Of a stretch of DNA of 64,000 nt, positions 1 through 7,708 are shown piece after piece. This DNA comes from Arenibacter aquaticus (GTDB taxonomy: Bacteria > Bacteroidota > Bacteroidia > Flavobacteriales > Flavobacteriaceae), in NCBI RefSeq assembly GCF_003957295.1, contig NZ_RQPJ01000002.1:124001-188000 (forward strand), given 5' to 3'. The translations under genes and the position numbers were made by a program. Each line of letters begins with the position of its first letter. The stretch's first letter is position 1. The notes below the pieces were generated by a model. That model was not told the origin of the DNA. It did not search any database and worked only from the letters and a program-made list of their open reading frames with translations.

Positions 1-224
1 TCCTCGGGCAACCTTTTAAAGTCGATTGTGATAAATTCGCTTCGGTTCATCAGACTTTTTGCAATTACGGAAGTATCCGTAATGAGCCAAAAACATTCTG
101 CTACTTCCGATAGATATTTCAACCCGTCTGTAAATCGTGTTTTCAATAGAGGGATTTGATAGAACATTTCTGTTCCCGTAAAATAATGCAACCGCTCTTT
201 TATTTCGTTAACTTGTGCTTTCAT
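1..224 (-). CDS. DUF6876 family protein, N-terminal part (runs off window)
   Basis: An open frame starts at the ATG complementary to 222-224 and runs off the left edge with no stop, giving about 74 residues beginning MKAQVNEIKERLHYFTGTE. The segment FTDGLKYLSEVAECFWLI resembles the conserved N-terminal core of DUF6876 proteins, which are common passengers on Bacteroidota conjugative elements and have no known function. It lies downstream of the SSB gene on the same strand and fits a mobile-element housekeeping block. The family call is from recall of its pattern, and the C-terminal half is not visible. Confidence 0.65.
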   Translation of the reverse strand, partial: MKAQVNEIKERLHYFTGTEMFYQIPLLKTRFTDGLKYLSEVAECFWLITDTSVIAKSLMNRSEFITIDFKRLPE

Positions 225-302
225 TGTGATTTCTGTTTTATGGAATTAATAATGAAAAAGAGGGCGCAACTTCTCACGGGAACGCCCTCTTTAATTTTAA
301 GA

Positions 303-647
303 TTACTTATCGCTTTTACTTCCAAGCAAAAGGATTTCATCGGCTACCACTTCGGTAACATAGCGTTGGTTTCCATCGTCGGTGGTGTAGGTTCGGGTCT
401 TTAGTTTTCCCGTTATTCCTACTTCTTTGCCTTTTTCGACATATTTCTCGACGATTTCTGCGGTCTTGCCCCAAGCAACAACGGTATGCCAGTTGGTGTC
501 CGTTTGCTTTTCGCCTTTGCTGTCTTTGTAATACTCGTTTGTAGCGAGTGAGAAGCGGGCTACTTTCTTACCGCTTTCAAGGTTCGTGATTGTTGGCTCC
601 CCGCCAACGTTTCCAATCAACTGTACGTGATTTCTAATAGTACTCAT
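303..647 (-). CDS. ssb: Single-stranded DNA-binding protein (mobile-element type)
   Basis: This 114-residue protein is a single OB-fold SSB. Its N-terminus reads MSTIRNHVQLIGNVGGEP, followed by WHTVVAWGKTAEIVEKYVEKG and ITGKLKTRTYTTDDGNQRYVTEV, the usual SSB core strands. SSB binds single-stranded DNA during replication, repair and conjugative transfer. It is much shorter than chromosomal SSBs and lacks the acidic C-terminal tail that recruits replication partners, ending instead in LLLGSKSDK. That form is typical of SSBs on plasmids and conjugative elements. It is preceded by about 775 bp without genes. The adjacent DUF6876, DUF932 and ParB genes support a mobile-element origin. Confidence 0.93.
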   Translation of the reverse strand: MSTIRNHVQLIGNVGGEPTITNLESGKKVARFSLATNEYYKDSKGEKQTDTNWHTVVAWGKTAEIVEKYVEKGKEVGITGKLKTRTYTTDDGNQRYVTEVVADEILLLGSKSDK

Positions 648-768
648 AACTAAATGGTTTTAAATGCCCTTTACAGGCTTGATTAATATTTCCCTTTTCA
701 ATTCAGATTAAATTTTAAGGGGTGTTTGTTCTTTTCTTTCGTGCATCGCACAATGGATAGAGTGGGTT

Positions 769-889
769 TTGTCAAGACTTTTAGGGAATAAATCAGGTGT
801 GTTTGCGACGTAGTAATCCCGCCTTATTTTGCGGGATTCAAGGAAGTAGATACCTTATTTTTCACTAAAACTTTGTACAGTCTTGACAA
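769..889. repeat. Nested inverted repeat (11-bp outer arms, 8-bp inner hairpin)
   Basis: The outer arms TTGTCAAGACT (769-779) and AGTCTTGACAA (879-889) are perfect complements. Almost centred between them is a perfect hairpin, AATCCCGC (815-822), eight-base loop, GCGGGATT (831-838). No T-run follows on either strand, so this does not look like a simple terminator. Confidence 0.75.
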
Positions 890-1070
890 GTTCCATAAGG
901 GCATTAGCAATTCTTTTGAATCCGGTTACGATTTGAGCGTACCGACAGTTAAGCGAAATGAGTAGCTGGGTTTAATGTAGAATTGGTTATGTCGTGCCTG
1001 TTTTTCGATGCCCCGAAAAACAACAAAGGCTTTATCCATTATAAACCCCTTAAAATGTGTAAGACAGCGG

Positions 1071-1140
1071 TTCGGTTTTTAGGGATTTTCGAGTGAGGGC
1101 TCAAGAAGACCGCGCCGAAAATCCTGTTAAGAAAACCGAA
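1071..1140. repeat. Large two-part hairpin in the ssb leader
   Basis: The outer arms TTCGGTTTT (1071-1079) and AAAACCGAA (1132-1140) pair perfectly. The inner arms GGATTTTCG (1083-1091) and CGAAAATCC (1116-1124) pair perfectly. They are separated by an internal loop of 3 and 7 bases, and the apical loop has 24 bases. This makes an 18-bp stem with one internal loop, far larger than expected by chance in a short stretch. Possible roles are a structured RNA leader or a protein-binding origin. Confidence 0.75.
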
Positions 1141-1422
1141 GTGATGGCTTTCCGATGAGAAAAGCGGACTCTATTCACAATTTTGGCTCGGGAATGTAGT
1201 GTTCCTTCCCAGAGCAGCGGGAAGGGTTAACGGAATGGAAAGCTGAAATTGGGGATTGTGTCCAAGATATTTGTAGTGAAGCTCTTTTCCCGGAATGAAG
1301 TGGTTGCCTGCTTTTTTCGGCAGGTAAGCGTGGAATGTAGGGGAATGTGCTGAGTGGGAAAGTAAATGCTTGTGATATATTTAGTCATCCAGTTTAAGGT
1401 ACTGGACAAACCGTTATTTAAT

Positions 1423-2259
1423 TTATGCCATAGCATAGACTTCATCAAACAGCTTTTTATCCAACCGTTCTTGTTGGCCGAAGCTTTTCTTTAATACATT
1501 ATGAAGTACAGAATTGAATGCATTGTAACCCAGCCAAAGATTTGGTTCTTCATTGAGCAACAAGGCTTCGTAGTTCAATATCTCAATGACTTCACGAGAC
1601 TTTTTTGAAGGGTCGCTGTTCTTGTCGCTACATTCGTATCTGAAGAGTTTGGTTTTGTCGAGAATGGCTTTCACAAACTCTTGTGTGTCGATGATTTTAA
1701 ATTCCTTCATCTTATCGAATTTCTTAGTAATGGTATAGAATTCATTATCCAGAAATTTATCGAACAGATTATTCAGCCTTGGCATTATAAGATGCGTGTT
1801 GTTTTTACTGTGCTTTATCGAAAACTCAATTTCCGCCTGAGAAACGTGTAAGCCATTGGAACATATTTCTCTATAAAACCCGAAGTGGCCAGAGGTCTTT
1901 TCACTACCGTCATACGAGTTCTTGAACCGAAGCATCGGCAGTATCAAATCCTTATCGTTCTTGACCGTAAACTGGCTTTTATCGTCGATGATAAAGTCAG
2001 TTATAAATGACCTGTCATTTTTATTGATGGTGCGCTTGTGAAAGTTCAGTTGGGCATCGGTCAGCATTTCCTCAGCTTTCTTGAAGAACAGTTGATTTGG
2101 AATGTGGCCATAGCTGTTCGATACCACATTAACGATTTTGCCATTCGAAATTATGGCATTTTCAAGCCCTCGTCGGGATTCCATCTGTGTCAGACTCTTT
2201 AAGGATTTCATTTCTGATGGAACGAAGATTTCATCCTGTTGCAAATTTTGTAAATACAT
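1423..2259 (-). CDS. DUF932 domain-containing protein
   Basis: This 278-residue protein has the general pattern of DUF932, the phage/plasmid-like protein family found on many conjugative elements. Visible features are SYGHIPNQLFFKKAEEML in the N-terminal third, a central LPMLRFKNSYDGSEKTSGHFGFYREICSNG split around residues 105-135, and a C-terminal WLGYNAFNSVLHN. The GFYREICSNGL segment is the most characteristic. The molecular function is unknown. It lies 17 bp downstream of a 53-residue small gene, so the two are probably co-transcribed from the repeated leader at 2451-2588. No signal peptide or membrane segment is seen, so it should be cytoplasmic. Confidence 0.8.
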   Translation of the reverse strand: MYLQNLQQDEIFVPSEMKSLKSLTQMESRRGLENAIISNGKIVNVVSNSYGHIPNQLFFKKAEEMLTDAQLNFHKRTINKNDRSFITDFIIDDKSQFTVKNDKDLILPMLRFKNSYDGSEKTSGHFGFYREICSNGLHVSQAEIEFSIKHSKNNTHLIMPRLNNLFDKFLDNEFYTITKKFDKMKEFKIIDTQEFVKAILDKTKLFRYECSDKNSDPSKKSREVIEILNYEALLLNEEPNLWLGYNAFNSVLHNVLKKSFGQQERLDKKLFDEVYAMA

Positions 2260-2276
2260 AGCTTTTGAATTTTAGG

Positions 2277-2438
2277 TTAAACATTTTGTAATAGCAGAGA
2301 GTAGTACATCGGATGCTTTTCTCTGTAATAAGCCAAATGGCTTTCAGCACTTTCAATGGTGTAGTTTTCTTTACTCGATTGATAATGTATTTCAGCCTCT
2401 TGTGGTGAAATTTTAGGTGTTTCGGATACTCGTTTCAT
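2277..2438 (-). CDS. Small 53-residue hypothetical protein
   Basis: An open frame from the ATG complementary to 2436-2438 to a TAA at 2277-2279 encodes 53 residues, starting MKRVSETPKISPQEAEIHY and ending LAYYREKHPMYYSLLLQNV. It is short, charged and rich in Tyr and Glu, with no membrane segment or cysteine. Support for a real gene comes from its leader (2451-2588), which is a close copy of the leader before parB, and from DUF932 starting 17 bp after its stop. I do not recognise a family. Confidence 0.65.
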   Translation of the reverse strand: MKRVSETPKISPQEAEIHYQSSKENYTIESAESHLAYYREKHPMYYSLLLQNV

Positions 2439-2450
2439 AATGATATATTT

Positions 2451-2588
2451 TGATTAAACAATATTTGAGCAGTACCCAAACGAAAGCTAAAATCACAGCT
2501 CAAAAGGAAACGGAATAAATAAGCGTAGGGTAAAGCGATGGCTTTATGCCGTAGTCTTTTGATGGGTGTATTTTACGAGTTTACCTTT
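2451..2588 (-). promoter_or_regulatory. Repeated leader, copy A (before the small gene and DUF932)
   Basis: This stretch matches 4501-4637 without gaps at roughly 119 of 137 positions, by eye. Two blocks are fully conserved: 2501-2520 and 2541-2560. Each copy lies directly upstream of a minus-strand start codon (12 bp here, 5 bp at parB). That placement suggests a shared promoter or 5' untranslated region that co-regulates the two units. No exact Bacteroidota TAnnTTTG promoter box was found. Confidence 0.65.
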
Positions 2589-2645
2589 GCGCCAACTATT
2601 GATTGATAACCCCTTCCTGATAAATACATTTTTTAAGCATTATCA

Positions 2646-2687
2646 TAAAAAAGAAGAAGGACCAGCACGAATGCCGACCCTTCTTCA
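2646..2687 (-). terminator. Probable terminator after parB
   Basis: Read on the minus strand, GAAGAAGG pairs with CCTTCTTC across a loop of about 18 bases and is followed at once by TTTTTT. It begins about 13 bp after the parB stop, as expected for a factor-independent terminator. Confidence 0.65.
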
Positions 2688-2698
2688 AACAACAAAAG

Positions 2699-4495
2699 TT
2701 AATCGTTGAGTTCTTGAATTTTCTTTTCAAGAACTGTGATGCGCTCTTTTAAACGTTCTTCACGTTTCTCTCGTTTTTCGGCATATTCTCTTCCAATGCT
2801 GGCAATCTTGGTTTTGTAATATCCTTGTATCGCATTGTAGAATGAAATATTCGTCAAATTATTTATGTGATTGCTTTCGCCAAAATGCACTTGCTTGGTA
2901 AGCATATAGCGTATCAGCTTGTGAAAGGTTTCCTTTTTAAATTTCTTCTTGAAATTCTCAACCATTTCAACTTTGGTCATCTTTGACGTGTCGCCCAAGA
3001 ACTTTGAGAAATACTTTTGTTGGCTCAAATAATCTACATTATTTTCAAAAAGCGATATCGAGAATGCCACCATTTCGTCTGTGGAAAGTGTCTTCTTCGT
3101 ATCGATGTATTTGGTCTCACGAATCATCTGAACAACTTCCTCAAACTGCTTGTTGTTCTCGATGTGCTTTTTACGAATTTCTCTTTCGTTGATTTTGATG
3201 ATTTGTTCTTCAGGTGTACAATCCGCCATTTTTCTGTTGGCCAATGGTGCTGAATATTTCGTGGATTCATCCTTTGAGTTCTCAACGACCTTGACAAAAA
3301 CTTCATTGTTTTGGTAAGTCTCAGGATGAAAAACGATACCATTTACAAATCCATTGTCCGAAGCTGAATTGTAATTTTTCAATTCTTCTTCATACTTCTC
3401 AATGGCTTCCTTAAGCTCAGCATTCAATTCGTCTTCAGAATAATCGTAATGTTGATATTCTATTTTGATGGCTTCTATTGTCGGCTTAATTGGATTTTCA
3501 ATGATTTCAACATCATCCAGCAGATAGACCTTCAAGCCACTTTTTTCCAACTGCGAAATAACAAGCTGGTTGTTTTCGTCATCTGCCCAGTACTGTCGTA
3601 TTTCAGGAATCAGAAGTATATTCTCTTTCTTGGAATTTTCAATCAAGTTCGAGAATGATTTTGTTTTCTTCGTTTCAAAACAAGCTGCTTTAGTACAGAC
3701 CATTTTATCCTCGCCAAACAGATTACCTTGATTGGCCGCATTGAACGGACATTCTATACAAGACCCAGCTTTTGGCACTAATTTCTTATCAGCTACATCG
3801 AAAGATGCTTTTTCCAAATCATAGGTCTGGTCTTTAATCATTCTGTTGATTTGATGTGCATTAAAATCTTCGCCCATCGTTTCCAACATCATTTGTTGTT
3901 CCTCTGGTTCAAAAAGTGCGACACCTACACCTAGCGAAATTGTCATTTCGCCGTTGCGGACAAAGTGCTTAAAGCCTTCTATCAAACCTGCCAATTTTAG
4001 GCGTTGCCTGATAAAGTTGTCCGTTCTGCCCAGTCGCTTTGCAATTTCGGTAGGTGCATATTTCTCGCTTAGGTAAGCAATCGCCTCAGCTTCTTCGGTA
4101 GGCTCAACATCCTGTCGTTGTAGATTCTCGATGATTTGAACTTCCAAAACGTCATTATTCTTGTAAGTTCTCTCGATACAGGGTATGGTCTTTTTTCCTG
4201 CCAGTTTGCTTGCACGATATCGGCGTTCGCCCATCACGATGACATAATGACCATTTAGTTGCCTTACCGTGATTGGCTGCAATACACCGTGCTCTTTGAT
4301 ACTTTCTGAAAGTTGGTTCAACAACTTTTCATCAAAAGTCTTTCTAGGTTGGTCCGGGTCAGGCTTGATTTTGGCCAATGGTAAGTTCTGAATTTGAAGT
4401 ACGGATGATTTCTTTCCATTCACTTCTTTTTTGGCAATTGCTTTTGCTCTACTGCGCTTCTTTGTGGTACTCGCTTTTGTTGTCATAATACTCAA
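2699..4495 (-). CDS. ParB/RepB/Spo0J family partition protein
   Basis: This 598-residue protein has a basic N-terminal tail and then a ParB N-terminal nuclease/CTPase-like domain (about residues 35-125) with IKPDPDQPRKTF, GERRYRASKLAGKKTIPC and ENLQRQDVEPTEEAEAI. A helix-turn-helix region follows (EIAKRLGRTDNFIRQRLKLA). Around residues 247-280 four cysteines (CIEC...CTKAAC) suggest a bound metal. The last 30 residues form a charged coiled coil. It is about twice the length of chromosomal ParB, and such long forms are common on Bacteroidota mobile elements. A role in partition or element maintenance is inferred. No ParA ATPase is visible here, so a regulatory role is also possible. Copies of one leader repeat flank the gene. 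Confidence 0.85.
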   Translation of the reverse strand: MSIMTTKASTTKKRSRAKAIAKKEVNGKKSSVLQIQNLPLAKIKPDPDQPRKTFDEKLLNQLSESIKEHGVLQPITVRQLNGHYVIVMGERRYRASKLAGKKTIPCIERTYKNNDVLEVQIIENLQRQDVEPTEEAEAIAYLSEKYAPTEIAKRLGRTDNFIRQRLKLAGLIEGFKHFVRNGEMTISLGVGVALFEPEEQQMMLETMGEDFNAHQINRMIKDQTYDLEKASFDVADKKLVPKAGSCIECPFNAANQGNLFGEDKMVCTKAACFETKKTKSFSNLIENSKKENILLIPEIRQYWADDENNQLVISQLEKSGLKVYLLDDVEIIENPIKPTIEAIKIEYQHYDYSEDELNAELKEAIEKYEEELKNYNSASDNGFVNGIVFHPETYQNNEVFVKVVENSKDESTKYSAPLANRKMADCTPEEQIIKINEREIRKKHIENNKQFEEVVQMIRETKYIDTKKTLSTDEMVAFSISLFENNVDYLSQQKYFSKFLGDTSKMTKVEMVENFKKKFKKETFHKLIRYMLTKQVHFGESNHINNLTNISFYNAIQGYYKTKIASIGREYAEKREKREERLKERITVLEKKIQELND

Positions 4496-4500
4496 ATTTT

Positions 4501-4637
4501 TGATTAAACAATATTTGAGCAGAAACCAAACGGAAGATAAAATCTTGGCTCAAAAGGAAACGGAATAAATGAGTAGTGGAAGAAGCGTTGGCTTTATGCC
4601 GTAGTCTTTTGATGGAAGTATTTTACGAGTTTACCTT
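4501..4637 (-). promoter_or_regulatory. Repeated leader, copy B (before parB)
   Basis: This is a direct repeat of 2451-2588, with the same orientation and the same position relative to a minus-strand start codon. The pair flanks parB, so recombination between the copies would delete it. The divergent stretch in the middle (4571-4590) and the conserved blocks (4551-4570 and 4591-4610) suggest that selected sites are kept. Confidence 0.65.
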
Positions 4638-4659
4638 GCGGGTATATTGTATGATAATA

Positions 4660-4690
4660 AACCCCTCTCTATCGAAAGGGGTTATAAAAA
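4660..4690 (-). terminator. Possible terminator after the cusB end of the metal operon
   Basis: AACCCCT (4660-4666) pairs with AGGGGTT (4677-4683) across ten bases. On the minus strand the stem is followed by TATTAT rather than a pure T-run, so the call is weak. It lies about 65 bp beyond the cusB stop and just upstream of leader copy B. Confidence 0.35.
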
Positions 4691-4749
4691 AATTGAAAAG
4701 TATCTTAAAGGTTTTCGGTATTTAGCTTTTTAGAAGGCTAAAAATAAAA

Positions 4750-6492
4750 TTACTCAATTTCCTCAATCACACTGCCACAAGTAAGCATCGCATCGCCATA
4801 ATAAGGATTGCGGATTTCTTCTTCCGTGCTCAGCCAAACCGCGCCTTTATTATTATTTGCCATTGGGCATTTTTGAACGTACAGCATCGCATCGGTTCCA
4901 TTTACACTCATCGCAATGGGCACCATATTTTCATTTAATATCACGAAATGGTCGCGTTGATTTTCCAGGTTGTCGTTCGCTGCAATGGCATCGAGCATTT
5001 CGATACTTTTCTTAATATGTGATTGTTCCATACTACCGAGACTTTTAATATCTGCGGATTTTAAGGATACTGATGTCGCTTTCGCGAAAGCGGAAACCAG
5101 ATTTGCATCGCTCGCTACCAAAGCATCTTTCATCTGTAAATAAGGCTTGAGCGCTTGTTTAAATTGCCTTTGAAAATTCTCTGAAAATTCCATTTCCATT
5201 TCAGACATTGGCATCATAGCATCCTCTTTCTTTCCTTGATTCATCATAGAATTTTTCCCTTGTAGCTGTGCTGCTGCGTCTACTGTGAAAGTTCCATTAG
5301 TTACAATCTCATCGCCTTTTTGTAAGCCCTCTGTTATAGCATAATTTTCGCCATTACGATTTCCGATGGTTACTTCACGCATTTCAAAAACGGGTTCGTT
5401 GGGATTGGTTTTTATATAGACCAATGAGCGTTCGCCTGTCCACATTACGGCACTTGCAGGAACTGTTATCACTTCGTTAGTCATCATCATTTCCCCTTTG
5501 AGTTTACCCGTTACAAACATTCCTGGTTTAAAGAGGTCATCTGTGTTTTTTAGTGTTGCTCTTACGGTAACCGTTCTCGTTGCATTATTAAGTATAGGGT
5601 CAATAAATGAAACCGTGGCGTCAAATTCTTTATTGGCGTAGGCATTGGTTACTACCTTTATTTTCTGACCTACTTTTAAATCTGAAATTTGATTTTCATA
5701 GGCATCAAATTCTGCCCAAACCGAATTCAAATTGCTCACTTTCAAAATAGGCTGACCTTGTTTTACATAGTCGCCTTCACGTGCCATCACTTCTGAAACC
5801 GTTCCTGAAACGGTGGCATATACAGGAAAATTATCGCGCACGTTTCCAGAGGATTCTATTGCATCAATTTGGTTATCGGAAAGCTTCCAATTTTTCAATT
5901 TGTTTCGCACTGCCTTGTACAGTTCAGGTTGCGATTCTTTTAATGAAGCTGTTGTGAGCAATTCTTGCTGTGCAGCGACCAAATTTGGCGCATAAATGGT
6001 AGCCAATGTTTGACCACGATTTACTTTTTGGCCTTCATAATTGACATTCAAACGTTCGATACGCCCATCAAAATAGCTTGCTTGTACGGCATTGTTTTCT
6101 TCGTTGGTGGCGATTTTGCCCGAAAGCGAAATTATTCCATCATCTTCTGACATAGTGCCATTACCCACAATAGTAGTTTGAATGTTGGCCAGCGCCATTG
6201 CATTATCTGTCATTTTAATCTCATTCATTGCAAGGCCATCAGCACCAGATTCAGCAGGTATCAAGTCCATTCCACATATAGGGCAGTCGCCTGGTTCAGG
6301 TTGCATAATCTGTGGGTGCATTGAGCAGGTCCACATTTGGTTTGCAGATTCGCCAGAATGGTCGTGGGTATCTGACATTTCAGTAACGTCCTTGTTTGCA
6401 TTTGCTTCGCTACCGGAATTGCCAAAAATGAGCCAACCCGCCAGTAGTCCCACGATTACTGCAATTGCTATATATAAAATGTTCTTGTTCAT
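4750..6492 (-). CDS. cusB: CusB-type RND efflux periplasmic adaptor with HMBD and DUF3347 domains
   Basis: This is the membrane-fusion subunit linking an RND pump to its outer-membrane channel for Cu+/Ag+ efflux. MNKNILYIAIAVIVGLLAGW is an N-terminal membrane anchor. A heavy-metal-binding domain follows with WTCSMHPQIM and CPICGMDLIP, then the lipoyl/barrel adaptor core (VQASYFDGRIERLNVNYEG and VYATVSGTVSEVMAREGDYV). The last 150 or so residues form a DUF3347 domain ending CPMANNNKGAVWLS...NPYYGDAMLTCG. The start at 6492 is preferred over 6519 because it gives a clean signal anchor and follows the DUF305 stop by one base. It is separated from cusA and tolC by about 10 kb, yet lies in the same minus-strand cluster. 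The DUF3347 tail resembles the separate lipoprotein at 12593-13189. Confidence 0.92.
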   Translation of the reverse strand: MNKNILYIAIAVIVGLLAGWLIFGNSGSEANANKDVTEMSDTHDHSGESANQMWTCSMHPQIMQPEPGDCPICGMDLIPAESGADGLAMNEIKMTDNAMALANIQTTIVGNGTMSEDDGIISLSGKIATNEENNAVQASYFDGRIERLNVNYEGQKVNRGQTLATIYAPNLVAAQQELLTTASLKESQPELYKAVRNKLKNWKLSDNQIDAIESSGNVRDNFPVYATVSGTVSEVMAREGDYVKQGQPILKVSNLNSVWAEFDAYENQISDLKVGQKIKVVTNAYANKEFDATVSFIDPILNNATRTVTVRATLKNTDDLFKPGMFVTGKLKGEMMMTNEVITVPASAVMWTGERSLVYIKTNPNEPVFEMREVTIGNRNGENYAITEGLQKGDEIVTNGTFTVDAAAQLQGKNSMMNQGKKEDAMMPMSEMEMEFSENFQRQFKQALKPYLQMKDALVASDANLVSAFAKATSVSLKSADIKSLGSMEQSHIKKSIEMLDAIAANDNLENQRDHFVILNENMVPIAMSVNGTDAMLYVQKCPMANNNKGAVWLSTEEEIRNPYYGDAMLTCGSVIEEIE

Positions 6493-6493
6493 A

Positions 6494-6976
6494 CTATTTT
6501 TCGTTTTGTAACCTATCAATCATTTGCTTCATTTCTTCAATTTCCTTTCGTTGTGCTTTGATGATATCTTCGGCTAATTTTTTTACTTCTGGGTCTTTGA
6601 TGTCTGCACGCTCGCTTGTTAAAATTGCTATGGAATGATGCGGTATCATTGCTTTCATCCAAAGCACATCGCCTACAGTTGATTTTTGGTCACGTACCAG
6701 TCCCAACGCACCTACAAATAGAACGATACTTCCCAAAACAATGGCGATATTCTTCTTTTTATTTTGATACATCCCACGCATTGCTACAAACATTATAATG
6801 GCCATTGCCGCAATCCCTAAGCAGACCATATAAAAGCGAGTTAGACTGAACCATACGTGGTCCCACTCATAAGTGTTCAGGTACATTGTGATGTACATAG
6901 CTACGAAGGACGCTGCGAGCATTCCTACAAATTTTGTGTATTGATTTTTCTTTTTGTGTTCATTTGAATTTTCCAT
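6494..6976 (-). CDS. DUF305 domain membrane protein
   Basis: This 160-residue protein has three predicted membrane helices (about residues 16-34, 45-66 and 78-94). A C-terminal DUF305-type segment follows with MKAMIPHHSIAILTSERA, where the His pair and Met residues are a plausible metal site. DUF305 proteins are frequent in copper and silver resistance islands, but their role is not established. The C-terminus is a charged helix (KAQRKEIEEMKQMIDRL). The gene is one base from cusB and 20 bp from the PepSY gene, so it is in the same operon. Confidence 0.85.
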   Translation of the reverse strand: MENSNEHKKKNQYTKFVGMLAASFVAMYITMYLNTYEWDHVWFSLTRFYMVCLGIAAMAIIMFVAMRGMYQNKKKNIAIVLGSIVLFVGALGLVRDQKSTVGDVLWMKAMIPHHSIAILTSERADIKDPEVKKLAEDIIKAQRKEIEEMKQMIDRLQNEK

Positions 6977-6996
6977 AATAGTCGGTTTTTTGTTAC

Positions 6997-7707
6997 TTAT
7001 TTACGTTTGTTTTTAATCAATTTTCTCACAGTAGGTGAACTTGTGTACCAAAGTAGAAATCCACTAAACACCGTTATCAAGCCTAAAAGCGAAAAAGCCC
7101 TTAGCACAATTGTATTAAAATTGTCTCGACCTTGATAGTCCATAGTGTGCGTCATCCAAAGAAAATCGAACCAACGCCAATCGCGATGACGTACGGTTTG
7201 AAAAGCTCCATTCTCAATCGCCACGTAGGCTTTTAAATTTTCATCGGTTTTATATGAAATCTCATAAGCCGGTAATGGTCTTCCACGGTACTCGTGGTGG
7301 TCGCCTACAGATTCAATCCGTTGTATTTGGTCAAATTCTAAATCGGCCAACATATAGCGTTCTGCTACTTTGATTGCTTCTTGTTCTGTGAGCTCGTCTT
7401 TCTTTGTTCCTGTAAGTGCATTATAAAGCACAGTCTCATTAATCCAATAATAGGGCTCATCCGCTATTTCAAGTAATTCTAATGATTGAATCGGTTCCTG
7501 AATATTTAGTTGAGAACTTCCCAGTAAATCTGAAAATGCAGTTTGTTCAGGAATCTCTTTTTTGAAATGGTCGCCGTGAATCTCATCAATATCTGTCCAG
7601 CTGAAATACATTCCACTAATCGTCCACATCAAGAACTGAATACCTAAAAAGATACCCAGATAGCGATGCGCTTTTCTTATTTTAAGTGCTGTTTTTCTTT
7701 TGACCAT
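6997..7707 (-). CDS. PepSY domain membrane protein
   Basis: This 236-residue protein has a helix near the N-terminus (GIFLGIQFLMWTISGMYFSW) and another near the C-terminus (FSLLGLITVFSGFLLWY). They bracket a periplasmic region containing a PepSY-like stretch (about 115-165, EQEAIKVAERYML to PAYEISYKTDENLKAYVAI). It resembles PepSY-associated membrane proteins found near metal-transport genes, some of which are linked to ferric or cupric reductase activity. A direct role in copper reduction here is inference. It starts one base after the DUF2911 stop and precedes DUF305, so the coupling is tight. Confidence 0.78.
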   Translation of the reverse strand: MVKRKTALKIRKAHRYLGIFLGIQFLMWTISGMYFSWTDIDEIHGDHFKKEIPEQTAFSDLLGSSQLNIQEPIQSLELLEIADEPYYWINETVLYNALTGTKKDELTEQEAIKVAERYMLADLEFDQIQRIESVGDHHEYRGRPLPAYEISYKTDENLKAYVAIENGAFQTVRHRDWRWFDFLWMTHTMDYQGRDNFNTIVLRAFSLLGLITVFSGFLLWYTSSPTVRKLIKNKRK

Positions 7708-7708
7708 T

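Larger units (their letters stand above)
648..1422. other. Non-coding stretch with nested inverted repeats
   Basis: No convincing gene is present in these 775 bp. Three inverted repeats are nested: 12-bp arms at 712-723 and 1045-1056 (ATTTTAAGGGGT and its complement), 11-bp arms at 769-779 and 879-889 (TTGTCAAGACT and its complement), and an 8-bp hairpin at 815-838. A separate large stem lies at 1071-1140. The stretch sits between the DUF932 gene and ssb, so it is the ssb leader. It could be an untranslated structured RNA, a transfer origin or a replication site. No function can be assigned from the sequence. Confidence 0.6.

Noticed and set aside
1227-1448. 73-codon frame on the minus strand after DUF932
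   Set aside because: It overlaps the DUF932 end, has low-complexity composition and no recognised pattern. The stretch is better read as leader DNA.
3124-3342. 72-codon minus-strand frame inside parB
   Set aside because: It is a shadow frame of the ParB-like gene, which has clear domains in its own frame.
1-4749. Second copy of the tRNA-fMet 3' end as a left attachment site
   Set aside because: I searched by eye for the tRNA 3' segment GTTCGAGTCCAGTTCCCGC in the left region and did not find it. The left edge of the element is probably outside the window.
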